Assembly: GCA_013339765.2 (NCBI GenBank)
Contig: CM023457.1
Span: 31,470,327 to 31,534,326 of the forward strand
DNA length: 64,000 nt
DNA from: Haemaphysalis longicornis
Taxonomy: Eukaryota; Arthropoda; Arachnida; Ixodida; Ixodidae
Reading direction: 5' to 3'
Numbering within the stretch: position 1 is the stretch's first letter; each line of letters begins with the position of its first letter. A model generated the notes under the pieces. That model was not told the origin of the DNA, ran no database searches, and saw only the letters and a list, made by a program, of their open reading frames with translations. Below are positions 36,535 to 47,440 of this stretch, one piece after another. A program made the translations under genes and the position numbers.

Positions 36535-36754
36535 CAGTTCTCCTCTTGGGCTTCCATCGAGCCGGCGCAAAGACCAGCAGTGGCCGGTAGACGAGCTGCA
36601 GCGCTGTGGGTCGCAGGAGCTCCTGGGCTTGCGACCAGGATCCGAGGAAGAGCCGGTGCGTCCCCCTCACCACCAAGCCCTGAGAGTCGACGCCTACTTC
36701 CATGATGCCCTCGCTGTTTCCAAGCCCGTCATCGTCTGCGTGCCAACGGTGCAA
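36535..36754 (-). CDS. MAN2B1: Alpha-mannosidase exon (HRxxxxDDxG segment), 3' border unsure
   Basis: After the acceptor CCCTTGCAG the frame reads LHRWHADDDGLGNSEGIMEV, then GLVVRGTHRLFL and LVYRPLLVFAPA. The family has ELMVHRRLLKDDGRGVSE, VRGRHLVLLD and VVLAPG at the same places. The start is phase 0, joining LELM of the preceding exon. The 3' end is not settled: possible GT donors at 36,534 and 36,523 are weak. After FAPA the next frame reads SMEAQEENWWALG, so a one-base loss near 36,555 is possible. The given end is a best guess. Confidence 0.82.
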
Positions 36755-37021
36755 CTGCAAGGGTTCTCGAATTGAAGATGGCGGTGATGGTAATAATGGT
36801 CAGTTAATAGACGTAACTCAATTAATTCGTTGGCTCAAACGATGTTAGGGTCTGCGTCCAACTGGGTCCTCCTCTGCTTCGAGTTCCAGCATGGTACTCA
36901 CGCAATTCGCCCGTGATAATAAACGCCAGAGAACGTGCATATGGCCTCCGTATTCCCCTCCTTAATCTCCACACAGTACAAATTACCAGCTAGAGAATAC
37001 CCTCACACTGCTTTTGAAGAA

Positions 37022-37846
37022 TCATCATCACCAGCCTATCTACGTCCCCTGCAGGGCAAAGGCCTCTCCCATAGATCTTCAATTTTCCCGGTCCTGTGCT
37101 AACTGCGACCAATTTACCCCGCAAACTTCCTGATCTCATCTGCCATCTAACTTTCTGCCGCCCCCTGCCACGCTTGCCTTCTTCTAGGGATCCACTCTGT
37201 TGCCCTTAATGACCAACGGTTATCTTGCCTTCGCATTACAAGCCATGCCCAAGTCCATTTCTTCTTAAATGTCCTTAACACGTGTTTGTTCCTTGACCCA
37301 CTCCGCTATCTTCTTGAACCTTAATGTTACACATATCATCTTCCGTTCCATTGCGCGCTGAGCGTCCTCAATTCAAGTTGAACCCTCTTAGTGAACCTCC
37401 AAGTTTCTGCCCCGTAGGTGAGTACCGGCAAGATGCAGCTGTCATACACTTTCTTCTTCAGGGACAATGGTAGGCTGCAATTCATTATCTGAGAATGCCT
37501 GCCGAATGCACCTCCACCCCATTCTTATCCTTCAAATTTCTCTCCCTCATGGTTGGGATCCGGGGTCACAACTTGGCCTAAGTAGATATATTCGCTTACC
37601 ACATCCACTGCATCGCCACCTATCTCGAACCGCTGGGCTGTGCCGAGGCTATTCATCATTACTTTAGTTTTCTGCCTATTAATTTTCAGGCCCACGGTTC
37701 TACTGTGTTTGTCCAGGGCGGTAAGCATGGTTTGCATAGAAGAATAAGCATAGAAGAATAGATGTAACAAAAAAGCTTTCCCTGTGCCACGCTTGGTCAG
37801 CGCGGCCTCGTTAGCACCAAATAGCCATCTGCACCCAAAAGGCACT
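37022..37846 (-). mobile_element. RTE/BovB-like LINE, 3' part
   Basis: The minus strand reads GLKINRQKTKVMMNSLG, YIYLGQVVTPD and VYDSCILPVLTYGAETWRFT, then WSQLAQDREN, and ends in a GATGAT-type tail at 37,022. These are hallmark RTE-clade RT C-terminal motifs and tail. Several stops and frameshifts. It fills most of the intron between the exons at 37,902 and 36,754. Confidence 0.85.
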
Positions 37847-37901
37847 GGGCTGGGAGTGATGGGTCATGTGGTGGATAAGAGTCGAAGACAAATCTCCATA
37901 C

Positions 37902-37988
37902 CATCAGCTCCAGCTGTCCTTTTCGCCGACTGCTTCCCCCTTGTGGACGGTCGGGAAGAACCACCAGTTGCAGGTCTTTCTCTTTGTC
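37902..37988 (-). CDS. MAN2B1: Alpha-mannosidase exon (DRxQGG segment)
   Basis: Exon of 87 bases, 29 codons, phase 0 at both ends. The acceptor is TTGACATTTTCAG and the donor ATG before GTATGG. The peptide is DKEKDLQLVVLPDRPQGGSS followed by RRKGQLELM. The family reads QLTVLTDRSQGGSSL...LELM. The normally conserved threonine of LTDR is proline here, and another proline precedes QGG; both are visible in the sequence and could be real or sequence error. The exon lies just beyond a minus-strand RTE LINE fragment that fills most of the next intron. Confidence 0.88.
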
Positions 37989-38157
37989 CTGAAAATGTCA
38001 ACGCCTGCTCAGTATTGAAGATTGTTATGTCACGCCTTGGCGGCTTCAAATGCGGCAGCATTTGAAGTGCCATCGTACAGAGCGAACTGACCAAAGCTTG
38101 GCCCTCACTTCCAGCATTTCATCATCCCCTCTCGCGCTACAAACAGCTAGCCCCTAG

Positions 38158-38232
38158 CTTGGTTAGCTCAGTTCGAAGAGCGCCTGGCCTAGAGGGCTAG
38201 AAGTCCCAGGTTGGAACTTCGGACCAGGATGA
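38158..38232 (+). repeat. tRNA-like SINE head
   Basis: GGTTAGCTCAGTTCGAAGAG, then AAGTCCCAGGTTGGAACTTC. It has A/B-box-like spacing but a changed B box. Confidence 0.55.
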
Positions 38233-38439
38233 ATTTTCGCTCGATTGCGGGAAGTTTTCTGCGAAAGCTGCTAATTATTGCTTGTAGAATCGCGGCTGCG
38301 TTTCAGGTTAATGTCAACTTTTCTTTTGAAACTAACGCGATCGCGCAATGGCCGAATGAAAACTTGCCACATTGTTCATGAAGTAGGTAGAGGGAAGAGA
38401 GAGAGAGAATATATAAACTTTTATTTGGAGCAGAGCAAA

Positions 38440-38735
38440 TGCTGATGCTGGCCTCATCAACGCAGCACATCACGAAACTCCGTCACCAGCCATCGCCTCG
38501 GTCCAACTGCAAATCCTATTAGTGAATAATTGTGGATTGCCGGAAACAGTAGAGCACGTCCTCCTAGAATATCCGCATACATCCATTAAAGAAATCCACC
38601 TCGCACGAAGGATTAAGTGCCTCAACTACGGATCTATATCTCTGAAAGGTCTCCTTGGACCCTGGCCCTCTCCATCATCTCAGAGAAAAAGTGTTGGTTG
38701 CCTTATCTGACAATTTACACGAAATCGGCGTCGCA
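38440..38735 (+). mobile_element. LINE 3' coding end, fragment
   Basis: CGLPETVEHVLLEYPHTS, then LKGLLGPWPSPSSQRK, follows the C-terminal zinc-ribbon-like pattern (CxCG.ETxEHxLLxCP ... LLGPWP) also seen at 41,160-41,350. The first part of the pattern and the 5' end are gone. Confidence 0.7.
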
Positions 38736-38939
38736 GAGACAGTCTAGAACTTCAGCTGTGAGATTGTGCGGACTATTACGTCACCACGCAAAGCCCAATG
38801 TTCGCTTTTTCTTTTAACCTCCTCCTTTTCCCCCTCACTCTTCTGCCCTACTCTTTGGGCCTTGACTTCCCTTCTCCCCATCCTCGCAGAGAGCAATGAG
38901 AAGCGAGGAGACATGCCTCCACACGAAGCTAACCCTCTC

Positions 38940-39165
38940 ACTCCTCTCTCTTCTTTTCTATCTCTCTCTCTTCTCTCTCTCTCTCTCTCTTTTTCTCTCT
39001 CTCTGATGCTGCACCGCCCGCCCACTGAGGGGCCTCCTAGTCGAAGTATCCCTGGGCTTCCCTGGCCGTCCCAGTACTCACCCCCAGTCGACGCTGGGAT
39101 GCAAGGTCACAGGTGGTCAGCTGGCCCACCCACTGCTCGTACGTTGGGTGGGGATTAGGGGTTAG
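38940..39165 (-). mobile_element. LINE C-terminal remnant beside a TC/GA tract
   Basis: The minus strand reads TYEQWVGQLTTCDLASQRRL and ends EAQGYFD with a stop; 38,940-39,004 is a CT tract. I first tested this as a mannosidase exon because of a GGTGAGTACT donor-like site, but it fits a LINE tail better. Confidence 0.5.
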
Positions 39166-39281
39166 ATATGGGGCTTGTTGGCCCTCCTATATCAAGGGAC
39201 TGATAGTGCAGGACAGGGACCCGAATTTGCAGGTGTACGGGAGTAAGGTAGGTAGTAAGATGAAGATGAACGTTCGAACTA

Positions 39282-40012
39282 CAAAAATTCCTCGTTAACT
39301 CGAAGTTGGATATATCGAAATATCGGTTAAGTCGAAACATTTTTTTCGCGGTGCATTTACCTCCCACAGGCGCCATGCATGTGGCCCCCTTTATCTTGAA
39401 TCGTTTTGTTTTTCGTGGGACTGCGGATATCTCGAAATGGTGACCGAGAGGCCACGAGGCAAAGTCCGCTACAGACACCTGGTAAGGTCTACGTTCTAAC
39501 GCTTGGCGCCCACTACGCGCCGAACACGGTCGTGAACGCCAAATTAACATGTTCCCGTTACCGGAATACTGTCCGACGCATACATCGTTGAGAGAAGCTG
39601 TGGACGATGCACTTGATCATGAGGAAAAAGAGGAGCCCCGAGAAGTGCCTACAACGACAGAAACAACAAAGATACTGCGCCTCATTCGCAATTAGGTAGA
39701 ATGTAGCCGTGGTGACCAACAGTTCATTCGATGCATTGAGCAGCTCGAGAACGCCTTCCTGGGAGCAGATGTGAACGCGGAACAGGTGATCATCACGCAG
39801 TTCCTTCTTCCGCACAATAATAATTCGCTTTTCCTGCGAACTTTTTTGCCTTTATTACGAAAGCGCACCCGTGCAGTGGAGCGTTCGTTAACAGCATCAG
39901 CTCTTATTTCAGTGACCCGGCCACAAATTTCCCGCATTTCGCTTAACTCGAAACTCCGCTTATCTCAAAATTTCAGCGGATTTTACGACTTAGAGTTAAC
40001 GAGGGGTTACTG
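39282..40012 (+). mobile_element. pogo/Tigger remnant, 731 bp
   Basis: TA on both sides. The right terminus is, inverted, CAGTAACCCCTCGTTAACTC; the left is CAAAAATTCCTCGTTAACTC. ATCTCGAAAT-type sub-terminal motifs are present. The interior encodes a Tigger-like C-terminal stretch (EEKEEPREVPTTTETTKILR ... FIRCIEQLENAFL). It lies in a mannosidase intron. Confidence 0.75.
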
Positions 40013-40150
40013 TACATACATTTGTTCCTCTGGGGCGTAGAAAACGTTTGCCCTGATTTTTACCAGTACATCATTGCTCACAAGCTGACAGGGTACTGGC
40101 GGTTAGCACAGTGGATGTTACGCAACATTAAATAGACGTTGTACCCCTAC

Positions 40151-40223
40151 CTTGATGTATATCCACGACGTAACAGGATAGTAGTTGGACGGTATGGGCA
40201 GCGTCTTTTTATGGAAAGTCAAC
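40151..40223 (-). CDS. MAN2B1: Alpha-mannosidase exon (NYYPV segment)
   Basis: Exon of 73 bases after GCATTTTCCAG, ending AAG before GTAGGG. The first base completes a threonine codon from the previous exon, then LTFHKKTLPIPSNYYPVTSW and IYIK follow. The family motif is PVAGNYYPVNSRIYI, so NYYPV and IYI are the diagnostic residues. It ends in phase 0, as the next exon requires. Confidence 0.9.
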
Positions 40224-40729
40224 CTGGAAAATGCGGACAAAAACTCGGTTATAAAGGCGAGAAGAATTAGAGGCCTTCCAATTCCATCGCTACGTATACG
40301 CGAGGCTTTCGTGGTCTGTTTCATTAAAAAAAAGACTTAAAGTATGGTCACGACCTAATTTCATAGTTTTCCTGGCCCGACTCAGCGTTTTCCTGTTTCT
40401 TTCGTTTTCGCTCGCTTTACGTAGTAGCGATGATGGCAATGTCAATATGAATTAGAAAATGTCAGCTTTTTATGCAAGTAGCAGTAATTTGGCTAGAGAA
40501 AGCCGCAAAGAGCTATGCAAATTACGAAGACACATAAGCACTCTTTTTGATGCAGCGAACGCAAAAGCATTACTGTTCAACTGTTGCACGAATATGCCAG
40601 CATTCGGGGCGCGGCCACAGAACCCTGGGTTTCTGGGGACTGCTGCGCCTCTAGCTGAGGTAGTGGTTTAAGTGCGAAACTCAAGTAGGTACGTGCTGAA
40701 ATAACGTGTCCTTTATCCTTTTAACGTAC

Positions 40730-40819
40730 GTTCTGTGCACGTCCTTCCAGCCATTGTTGTCCGTGTAGAATCCTTCACTCTCGAGGTTGGTCTCGTACAC
40801 GCTGATGAAGTCACTGTCC
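40730..40819 (-). CDS. MAN2B1: Alpha-mannosidase exon (LESEGFYTDNNG segment)
   Basis: Exon of 90 bases. It follows GTCTGCTAG and ends before the canonical donor GTACGT. One base completes the previous codon, then DSDFISVYETNLESEGFYT and DNNGWKDVHR follow, and two bases (AC) carry over. The family has [21 protein letters not shown] here. Phases at both ends match the neighbours exactly, which supports the borders. A plus-strand LINE 3' fragment with RNase H-like residues starts about 40 bases beyond the acceptor. Confidence 0.92.
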
Positions 40820-40861
40820 CTAGCAGACCTTGGAAGGCGCAGAAAGAAGAAGACGTCATGG

Positions 40862-41403
40862 TTACTCATTGCTGCAGTGGCCCAAAAGGAAATGAAAGAG
40901 CAGACAGACTCGCAAAACAGGGCCCCGACATCGCTCCTCTCCTCGCCGATGCCATAAGGATCATTCTACCGAAACTGAGTGAGCAACGGTCCGCAGAGGC
41001 GTGGTTTGATCAGCGCACGGAATGATCATTGCTGTACGAAAAGACCCAGCCTTACAGTTCCGAATTAATGTGGAGCTGCCCCAAAATGTGGAAACTCTGT
41101 TGCGTCGTATGCGACTGGGCGTTGTCTATACAAATTCCTTTTTGTTCAAAATTAGCTGTGCAAACTCACCATCCTGCGCGTGCGGAACGACGCCTCAGGA
41201 AGATGTTTCTCACGTGATGTTAGACTGCCCATTATATTCCCGGCAAATACGTGAACTTCACAACACACTGCCATTCGATTACCGTCGTGTGATGTGTTTA
41301 GCATCTTTACTAGGACCATGGCCCGATGCGGGTCTTCAAAATAAGGTTGTTCGTGCCTTGAATGCGTTTTTAACCTCGACAGGAATAGCTTCAAAGTATT
41401 AGG
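40862..41403 (+). mobile_element. LINE 3' end with RNase H tail, 5' truncated
   Basis: Frame 1 has GPKGNERADRLAKQG (the C-terminal motif of RNase H). The next frame has LLRRMRLGVVYTNSFLFKIS, CACGTTPQEDVSHVMLDCPL and LLGPWPDAGLQNKVVRALNA and ends GIASKY with a stop at 41,402. This is the end of an I-group type LINE ORF2, with a frameshift near 41,020. Its truncated 5' end is about 40 bases from a mannosidase splice acceptor. Confidence 0.85.
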
Positions 41404-42590
41404 CGGCGTATTAGCTTTTTTTTTTTTACATGAATTCATGAACACGAACCCAGGAGGACATTTATAGACAACTGTTAGAACTCACGAAAATTGTCGTGGA
41501 CAGTTGATTTGTATACCCCAGGTCTATGACCCTTTATTAGTGAAATGGAGTAGCCGGGCACACATTCGCTTCCAACCTCTCCAATCAATATACCAATTAA
41601 ACCACATTGTTGAAACAACGAAGGTGTTGTTCGTGGATAATGCTTGCTGCTCGCGTCCGTGTAATGACAACTCAAAAAGCATGTCCACTGCAACTTAGTA
41701 TTTTCCAGACACTGCAGTTGAAGCCCGGTTTAGCAAAGTAACAAAGACCCGCACATTAAGTGGTGATATATTTGTAAAAGCCAGGTTTCGTAGAATTGGC
41801 ATTGGGACTGTATTGCCGGTTTGAAGAAGCCTGCGTGATCCGTGTAACCGAGAGACGACATCCCACGAAAGACTGTTATTGCAGACAGAAGAGCACGTTT
41901 GGCGTGCGAAGAGTGGGACAGCAAAAAAGTAGATGAATATATATAAAAAAAACATGAACATTGTTATCTGCAACACTGCTTTCGCCGCTTTAGCGATATG
42001 ATTTTGGTGTCTTTTATAGGCCGGCTTATCACAGCGCTAAATTTATTTTCTTGGTGAGCTATCCTTGGGTAGACAATTTTTTCTCGATGCTATAAAATTC
42101 ACGAACCCTTAGTTAAGGAAGCTTAGAGAAGCGCGAAAGCTAAAAGGATACGTCTAACCTTCGCTGAAAGTGCGTCCAATCGATCGTCAATCCTTCTAAG
42201 CCCAAATCGCAAACGGAAATGGAACCAATGCGACGATTTTTCGCGCGCTAAGTTAACGCATCTACGAGCGATCTAAATGTATACCGATACGTCGTTTATG
42301 AGATAAAGGTATAATATTGCACTCCCTATTTTTCCTGGTCGATGCGGTTATTGTCTTATCTGGAACCGCTCCTTTTCCTCCCATTTTAAGTTACGGTGTT
42401 TACACAATTGAAGTCCGGTTTCACGCAAGCGCCGTGTGTCCAGACACGTTTTCAGAGCTTTTCGGTCAACCAACCCGTCTATGAGGAAGTACATTAGTTT
42501 TTTTACAGTACGCCACCGGTTTCACTGAAAAAAAAAAAAAAAAAGCGTTCGCTTTAATAAATCGGCTTATGCAGCCGAGCCTTTCCTTAC
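41404..42590. other. Mannosidase intron, little recognised
   Basis: T run after the LINE; 42,523-42,544 is an A run. No exon or known element otherwise. Confidence 0.45.
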
Positions 42591-42709
42591 AGCATATTCA
42601 AAGGTCCCACGGTCCAGGTGAACTCGATGAAGGGGCTGTCGTTGTAAAGCGTTATCACTTGTGAGGCAAAGTCGTTGAATATTTGGTGGATTTCTTGCAC
42701 CAGATGTCC
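42591..42709 (-). CDS. MAN2B1: Alpha-mannosidase exon (LVQEIHQ segment)
   Basis: Exon of 119 bases, phase 0 at the start and 2 at the end. The acceptor is TTTCTATCACAG and the donor GTAAGG. The peptide begins GHLVQEIHQIFNDFASQVIT and later reads FIEFTWTVGPLNM. The family equivalent is LVQEVHQNFSAWCSQVV ... LELEWSVGPIP, so this call is very firm. The frame is intact. The last two bases (CT) join the G at the start of the next exon to make a leucine codon. A plus-strand LINE tail begins only a few tens of bases beyond the acceptor. Confidence 0.93.
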
Positions 42710-42734
42710 CTGTGATAGAAATAGCGCCAATAAA

Positions 42735-43302
<568 letters not shown>

Positions 43303-44078
43303 AAAATAACAGGCGTTAACTTGGCTGTCATGCCACTGAAGTGCGGTGGGTTCCTTGGTGAGGCAGAATTAATAAGCCCACTTTCATGGGATTAATCTGC
43401 TTTCTTTCATTCAACATTTGCGCGCGAAACTATTACAAACTTCACTACATACTCCTTGTTTCGACGAAAAAGTATGAATGTACCAGTACCACGTGCAGAT
43501 TTACTAAAAGAACAAGGGGATTGTTTCGTAGACGTTGCGACACAGAGAAAAATATTCTACACATTAGTGAGGGGAAACGGTCACATGACGTTGCTCTAGG
43601 GGCCATGCAGACGAAATATAAGCTTGGGTCATTACAACTGCTTCGTCACGATAACAAATACAACCGCCAAATTTGAAGAAATAATCGAGATGTCGAAGAA
43701 AACAGAAGAAGCAGTGGCGACTCCACAGTCAATTTCCGGTTACGTCTCTATGAGGTCACATAATCTTGTTCGTGCGATTGGCGGACGCAGACCTAATCCA
43801 CCACCAAGAAACATGGCTGGGCGATTTGTAGTGGGGCGTATAGACTTTTTTAACTTCTTCGTCTTGGGAGCTGCAATTCTATCAGTGGGCTGTGCTAGCG
43901 GCCATATAATTGGCGCAGTCGACAGGAAGATGCCACTGCGCATGCGCAACACAGCCCAGAACATGTCCTCATCTTACTACAGATTAACAATAGAAAGGTG
44001 TATAGTTCTGTTTAATAGCATCACTTGAATGCTAACGTGCACTTAACACCCCGATAATTCTTTTTAGTTTTGCCCCAT
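43303..44078. other. No gene recognised
   Basis: A plus frame at 43,624-44,028 (134 codons) includes a hydrophobic stretch (VGRIDFFNFFVLGAAILSVG), but no start context, splice sites or family support it. Confidence 0.35.
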
Positions 44079-44080
44079 AT

Positions 44081-44119
<39 letters not shown>

Positions 44120-44720
44120 CGACTACCTCACAGGTTCATTGTGTAGGGCGTTGAGTAAGGCGGGCAGAAAAAGAAAAGTGCACGATTGTCTCGAAGATAC
44201 AGAAGTAAGGCGTAAAAGGTACTAACAAGGAACAGTGTAGCAAAACAAAACAGAGTAGAATGCAGTTTACAAACGATACAGGATGCGTGATAAAAGTTGG
44301 CTAAAACTCTGAACAAAATAGTAAGGATGTCAAGAAGAGAGGTGCCGTAATTTTTGAGCAAAAGCATGGTGACAATACAAGAGAAGAATTCAATGCAACA
44401 AAAAACCAAGGTGCAAAAAGTGGTTTTAAGACGTTCACGGCGTACTGGCGTACTGAATGTGCCACACATATACAAAAACAAGAACAATTGAAATATGAAA
44501 TTATCAAGATAAATGTAAGAGTAACTTTCGACGGAACGAACCTAGCGTTAGTGTCAGATGCTATGTTATCAGCAACATTATTCAACAACCTGATTGCACT
44601 GGGCAGTGCGGATGCGTTAAAGAATTTGTTTTCCCATAGATTCGCGAGAAACTAAGTTTGTTGTACAATCTATTTGATAAGTAGAGGGTTCGTTGAATGG
44701 GTGGCCTAGTTATTTTAGTG
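44079..44720 (-). mobile_element. LINE 3' end with TAAA tail, minus strand
   Basis: The minus strand shows a Jockey/CR1-like ORF end (RTLYLSNRLYNKLSFSRIYG, then LPSAIR-type residues with frame changes), a 3' UTR, and a TTTA tract on the plus strand at 44,079-44,119 that reads as a TAAA tail. Confidence 0.6.
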
Positions 44721-44964
44721 GTGTCAGTGATACTCACATTACCTAACTCCTGCGCTATATTTAAAAAGCTTCCCAGTATATCTCGCGTTTCCTCGATTAA
44801 AAAGTTTTCGGGGCTGCAATGGAGCCGCGTGAGTTATCAGAGGCTCGTTTTTTCGAAGTGAAGAAATCGTGTTTTATCTCTATGGCCCGTTGAGCCAGCG
44901 TACACATCTTCTTCGCCCGTCCTGCAGCGGTGCTTGTTGTAGTATGCAGCGAAATGAACAAGAC

Positions 44965-45255
44965 AAAAAAAAAATGGTCGGCATCTCCACTCCGTGGATG
45001 ATGGCGAGGGTGCGGAGTACGGGGACTCGAAATGACATCCAAGTTGCGCCCCGAGTGACATCCGATTTGCGCGTCGACCGTCATTCAATTTCAGCCGGAG
45101 TGCACCTTGATTATTCCCTAAATGAAACTGCAACTCACGGTTCAAATCTAATTTCGCTTGATTTTCGCTTGATGGTGGTGTGCGCACGGGTCGACGCGGA
45201 CGGACGTTGGGATGTCCTAATGTACTCCGCACCGTTACGGGCGAGGGAGTGAGCC
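44965..45255 (-). repeat. Dispersed repeat F, copy 2
   Basis: Inverted copy of 19,465-19,770. A partial second piece (GCGCACGGACGCGGACGGAC) recurs at 45,387-45,440. Confidence 0.75.
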
Positions 45256-45279
45256 GTTTGACTCCGGTACTAGCTCACG

Positions 45280-45372
45280 GTCGTAGCCCAATGGGTAAGA
45301 TGACTGACACTAACTCTGTCTGGTCTACCAGCCACAGGCTCGAATCCTGCCGGTGCCTGTGTGATTTTTTGC
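45280..45372 (+). repeat. tRNA-like SINE head
   Basis: GTAGCCCAATGGGTAAGATG, then CAGGCTCGAATCCTG (B box). It lies between two pieces of repeat F. Confidence 0.6.
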
Positions 45373-45610
45373 GATTGTAAATGCTATGCGCACGGACGCG
45401 GACGGACATTGTGCGGTCCTAAGGTGCTCCGTACCCAACACTGCACTTTGCTTCCCTGAGCGCAGCTGCAGGCACAGCATTAGTTTCCGTAAGGAGAGAA
45501 AGTTCGCGGAAATTCGCAGCAGCGTCAGCATGGGACCTGCTCCCCCCAGGGCCGCCGTGACATTCAGCTCGCCGGCGACGAGCGCATCTCGCTCGAGGAG
45601 CGCGACTGAC

Positions 45611-45813
45611 CTTGACGACACGGTGGGTGACCTGCTCCCCCATCCCCTGCGGCTCGCTGGAGCCACCGAACACGTAGGGGCCCGAAGCCCCGAAGACCGG
45701 TCTGTCGTTCAAGTAAGCGGCAAACGTCTGCCGCAGTGGTACGGACACCTTGCCCTCGTGCAGAACGATGTTCGACACAGCCCGGTATCGGGGTTCAGCT
45801 CCAGCCGGTAACG
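45611..45813 (-). CDS. MAN2B1: Alpha-mannosidase exon with a one-base deletion
   Basis: The exon starts after GGCGCAG with RYRLELNPDTGL and, in the next frame, continues VSNIVLHEGKVSVPLRQTF, AAYLNDRPVFGASGPYVFGG and EQVTHRVVK, ending AAG followed by GTCAGT. This follows the family order FDPDTGLL / LPVRQTFFWYN / ASGAYIFRP. The exon is 203 bases where 204 is needed for phase 0 to phase 0. One base is lost between the codons for L and V near 45,777. The acceptor's pyrimidine tract is a CT microsatellite (GA on the plus strand, 45,821-45,846). Confidence 0.88.
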
Positions 45814-45857
45814 CTGCGCCAGAGAGGGAGAGAGAGAGAGAGAGACAGCGAGAGAAG
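45814..45857 (-). repeat. GA/CT microsatellite at a splice acceptor
   Basis: On the mannosidase strand it reads CTCTCTCTCCCTCTCTGGCGCAG-type sequence and directly supplies the pyrimidine tract of the exon at 45,813. Confidence 0.85.
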
Positions 45858-45934
45858 CTTTACAATATAAAAGGGGGGTTTGCTGAATGCGTTGGGGTAC
45901 ACGATCCTCTGCAGGAAGGGAAGAGGAAAAAAAA

Positions 45935-46010
45935 ACAATTAAAGCGGTTCCACTCAATGTGAAAGCTGTCGGAAGTGCAGAGCAGTGATTCAGCCATTAT
46001 GGGCTGTACG
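45935..46010 (+). repeat. Copy of the 8.3-kb short repeat
   Basis: AAGCGGTTCCACTCAATGTG then GTGCAGAGCAGTGATTC; matches 8,296-8,360. Confidence 0.6.
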
Positions 46011-46089
46011 TAGCGCAGTAATCCGCTCACTTGCTACCACCCCATGTAATTCAAATTTCCTGCCTTCGCAGTGCTCGCGCGCCCCCTGC

Positions 46090-46275
46090 CTGCCTGAACC
46101 AACGACCTCCAGAATACCGTTTCTGGTATTCTGGAGGTCTTGGGTTCGGATCCCACCTGGCGGGCATTTTTTTCTCCACTTTCTTTCTGTCTTTCCAAAT
46201 TCTTATCTGTTTGCAATGACCTACCCCATCCTCCCCTTTGCTTTCCGAGGTTTTCTTGACTGCGAACCCTTATTT
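46090..46275 (+). repeat. SINE, copy 1 of a pair
   Basis: CTGGAGGTCTTGGGTTCGGA then TCCCACCTGGCGGGCATTTT, followed by a T/C-rich body. Same family as 46,570-46,748. A local inverted repeat (CCAGAATACCGTTTCTGGTATTCTGG) lies at its start. Confidence 0.75.
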
Positions 46276-46569
46276 CTGTCTTATTTTCAACGAGCCCCTC
46301 ATTTCCTATTCTGATTCGCTACATGCCTAGCGAGGGCAGCTGTTCTGGCAGCCTTGGTGCCCTAGGGAGCTCAAGAGGGTTCGACGCTGGTCGGCCACTC
46401 TCGACATGTCGTAAACACTCTAGTCACGGCCCGGGGGTTAAAAAGAAGGTCTCCTTCACCCCGAGTAGTCCGAGTGGTGCTGGTAAACTTCTAGTACACT
46501 CTAGTGCTGGCTACCACCCCCAAGCGCAGGAAACAAAAATACGTTAACATAAATACCCCAGAAAGTGGA

Positions 46570-46747
46570 GGGGAAAATAGCTCCGCCGGTAGCGTATTGG
46601 TCATCGCACCATACGCGTATTCTGGAGGTCGTGGGTTCGGATCCCACCCGGCGGGCATTTTTTCTCCACTTTCTGTCTTTACAAATTCTTCATCTGTTTC
46701 AATTGCCTACCACATTCTCTTTTTTGCTTTCCGAGGTTTTTTTGACT

Positions 46748-46748
<1 letters not shown>
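46570..46748 (+). repeat. SINE, copy 2 of a pair
   Basis: GCTCCGCCGGTAGCGTATTG (A-box region), GTGGGTTCGGATCCCACCCG (B box), then a body matching copy 1 and an AT microsatellite tail. Confidence 0.8.
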
Positions 46749-46790
<42 letters not shown>

Positions 46791-46832
46791 TATATATATA
46801 TATATAATATATATAAATATATATATATATAT

Positions 46833-46902
<70 letters not shown>
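46749..46902 (+). repeat. AT then GA microsatellite
   Basis: TA repeats with small breaks to about 46,872, then GA repeats. Confidence 0.95.
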
Positions 46903-46905
<3 letters not shown>

Positions 46906-47247
46906 TTTATTTGAGAGCTTTCTGAAGTGGGAATGGTTCTCGAGTTCGGGAATCCATGAGATGAGCAGAAAGCCTTCGCTCGGGATGCCAAGAGTTGCTG
47001 AACGTCCAGATCACTGGCCCAAATGGCCGCTGGTCACCAGGTTCTCCCACATCTCAGGTGTAGGAAAGGGGGATTGGAGAGTCGGAAGTTTGGGATTGTG
47101 CTCACACTGCATTAGAAGTGGAGTTCCGGGTTGTGAACAGAACTGGAATTCAGCGGAGTACTGAGTTGGAAACATATACGATGCAGGCGAGCTGGGTGAG
47201 AAAAGGTAACCACCAGACGTTGCGCTCAACACGGAGGGACAGCATAC

Positions 47248-47440
47248 CTCGTTCTCAATGAAGTTAACCGGCTCTTCAAGTTCGAGGAAATCGGACAGGA
47301 GTCGGGCGCTCGCAGGGCCGCCGTTGACGCGGTAAAGGCTAGCGCCCAGCGGAGCCACCTCTGCTTGAAACACCAGCGACCACGTGGCGTTGCCCGAGCT
47401 CTCGGGGATGCCGTGGCGATGAGGGGCTTGTTGCAACCAC
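47248..47440 (-). CDS. MAN2B1: Alpha-mannosidase exon with a one-base frame break
   Basis: Acceptor TTTTTCCTTCTCACAG and donor GAG followed by GTATGC are both strong. The peptide in the 3' part reads NATWSLVFQAEVAPLGASLY and ends in VNFIENE, matching the family pattern (LLFSASLPALGFSTYSV ... LTIENE). The exon is 193 bases, but the flanking exons require a multiple of three. The phase-0 frame opens with VVATSPSSPRHP and the correct downstream frame starts near ESSGNATW, so one extra base sits in between, most simply one C in the CCCC run of CATCCCCGAG. NAT is a glycosylation sequon. The break may be an assembly error or a real mutation. Confidence 0.85.

Noticed and set aside
36371..36775. Open frames on both strands, first read as a neprilysin-like (M13) exon on the plus strand (VDAYFHDALAV)
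   Set aside because: The minus strand gives a much better and ordered match to GH38 mannosidase, with a splice acceptor and correct phase.
39060..39160. Minus-strand QLTTCDLASQ with a GGTGAGTACT donor, tested as the mannosidase exon before LELM
   Set aside because: The true exon with DRPQGG and LELM was found at 37,902-37,988; this stretch fits a LINE C-terminus.
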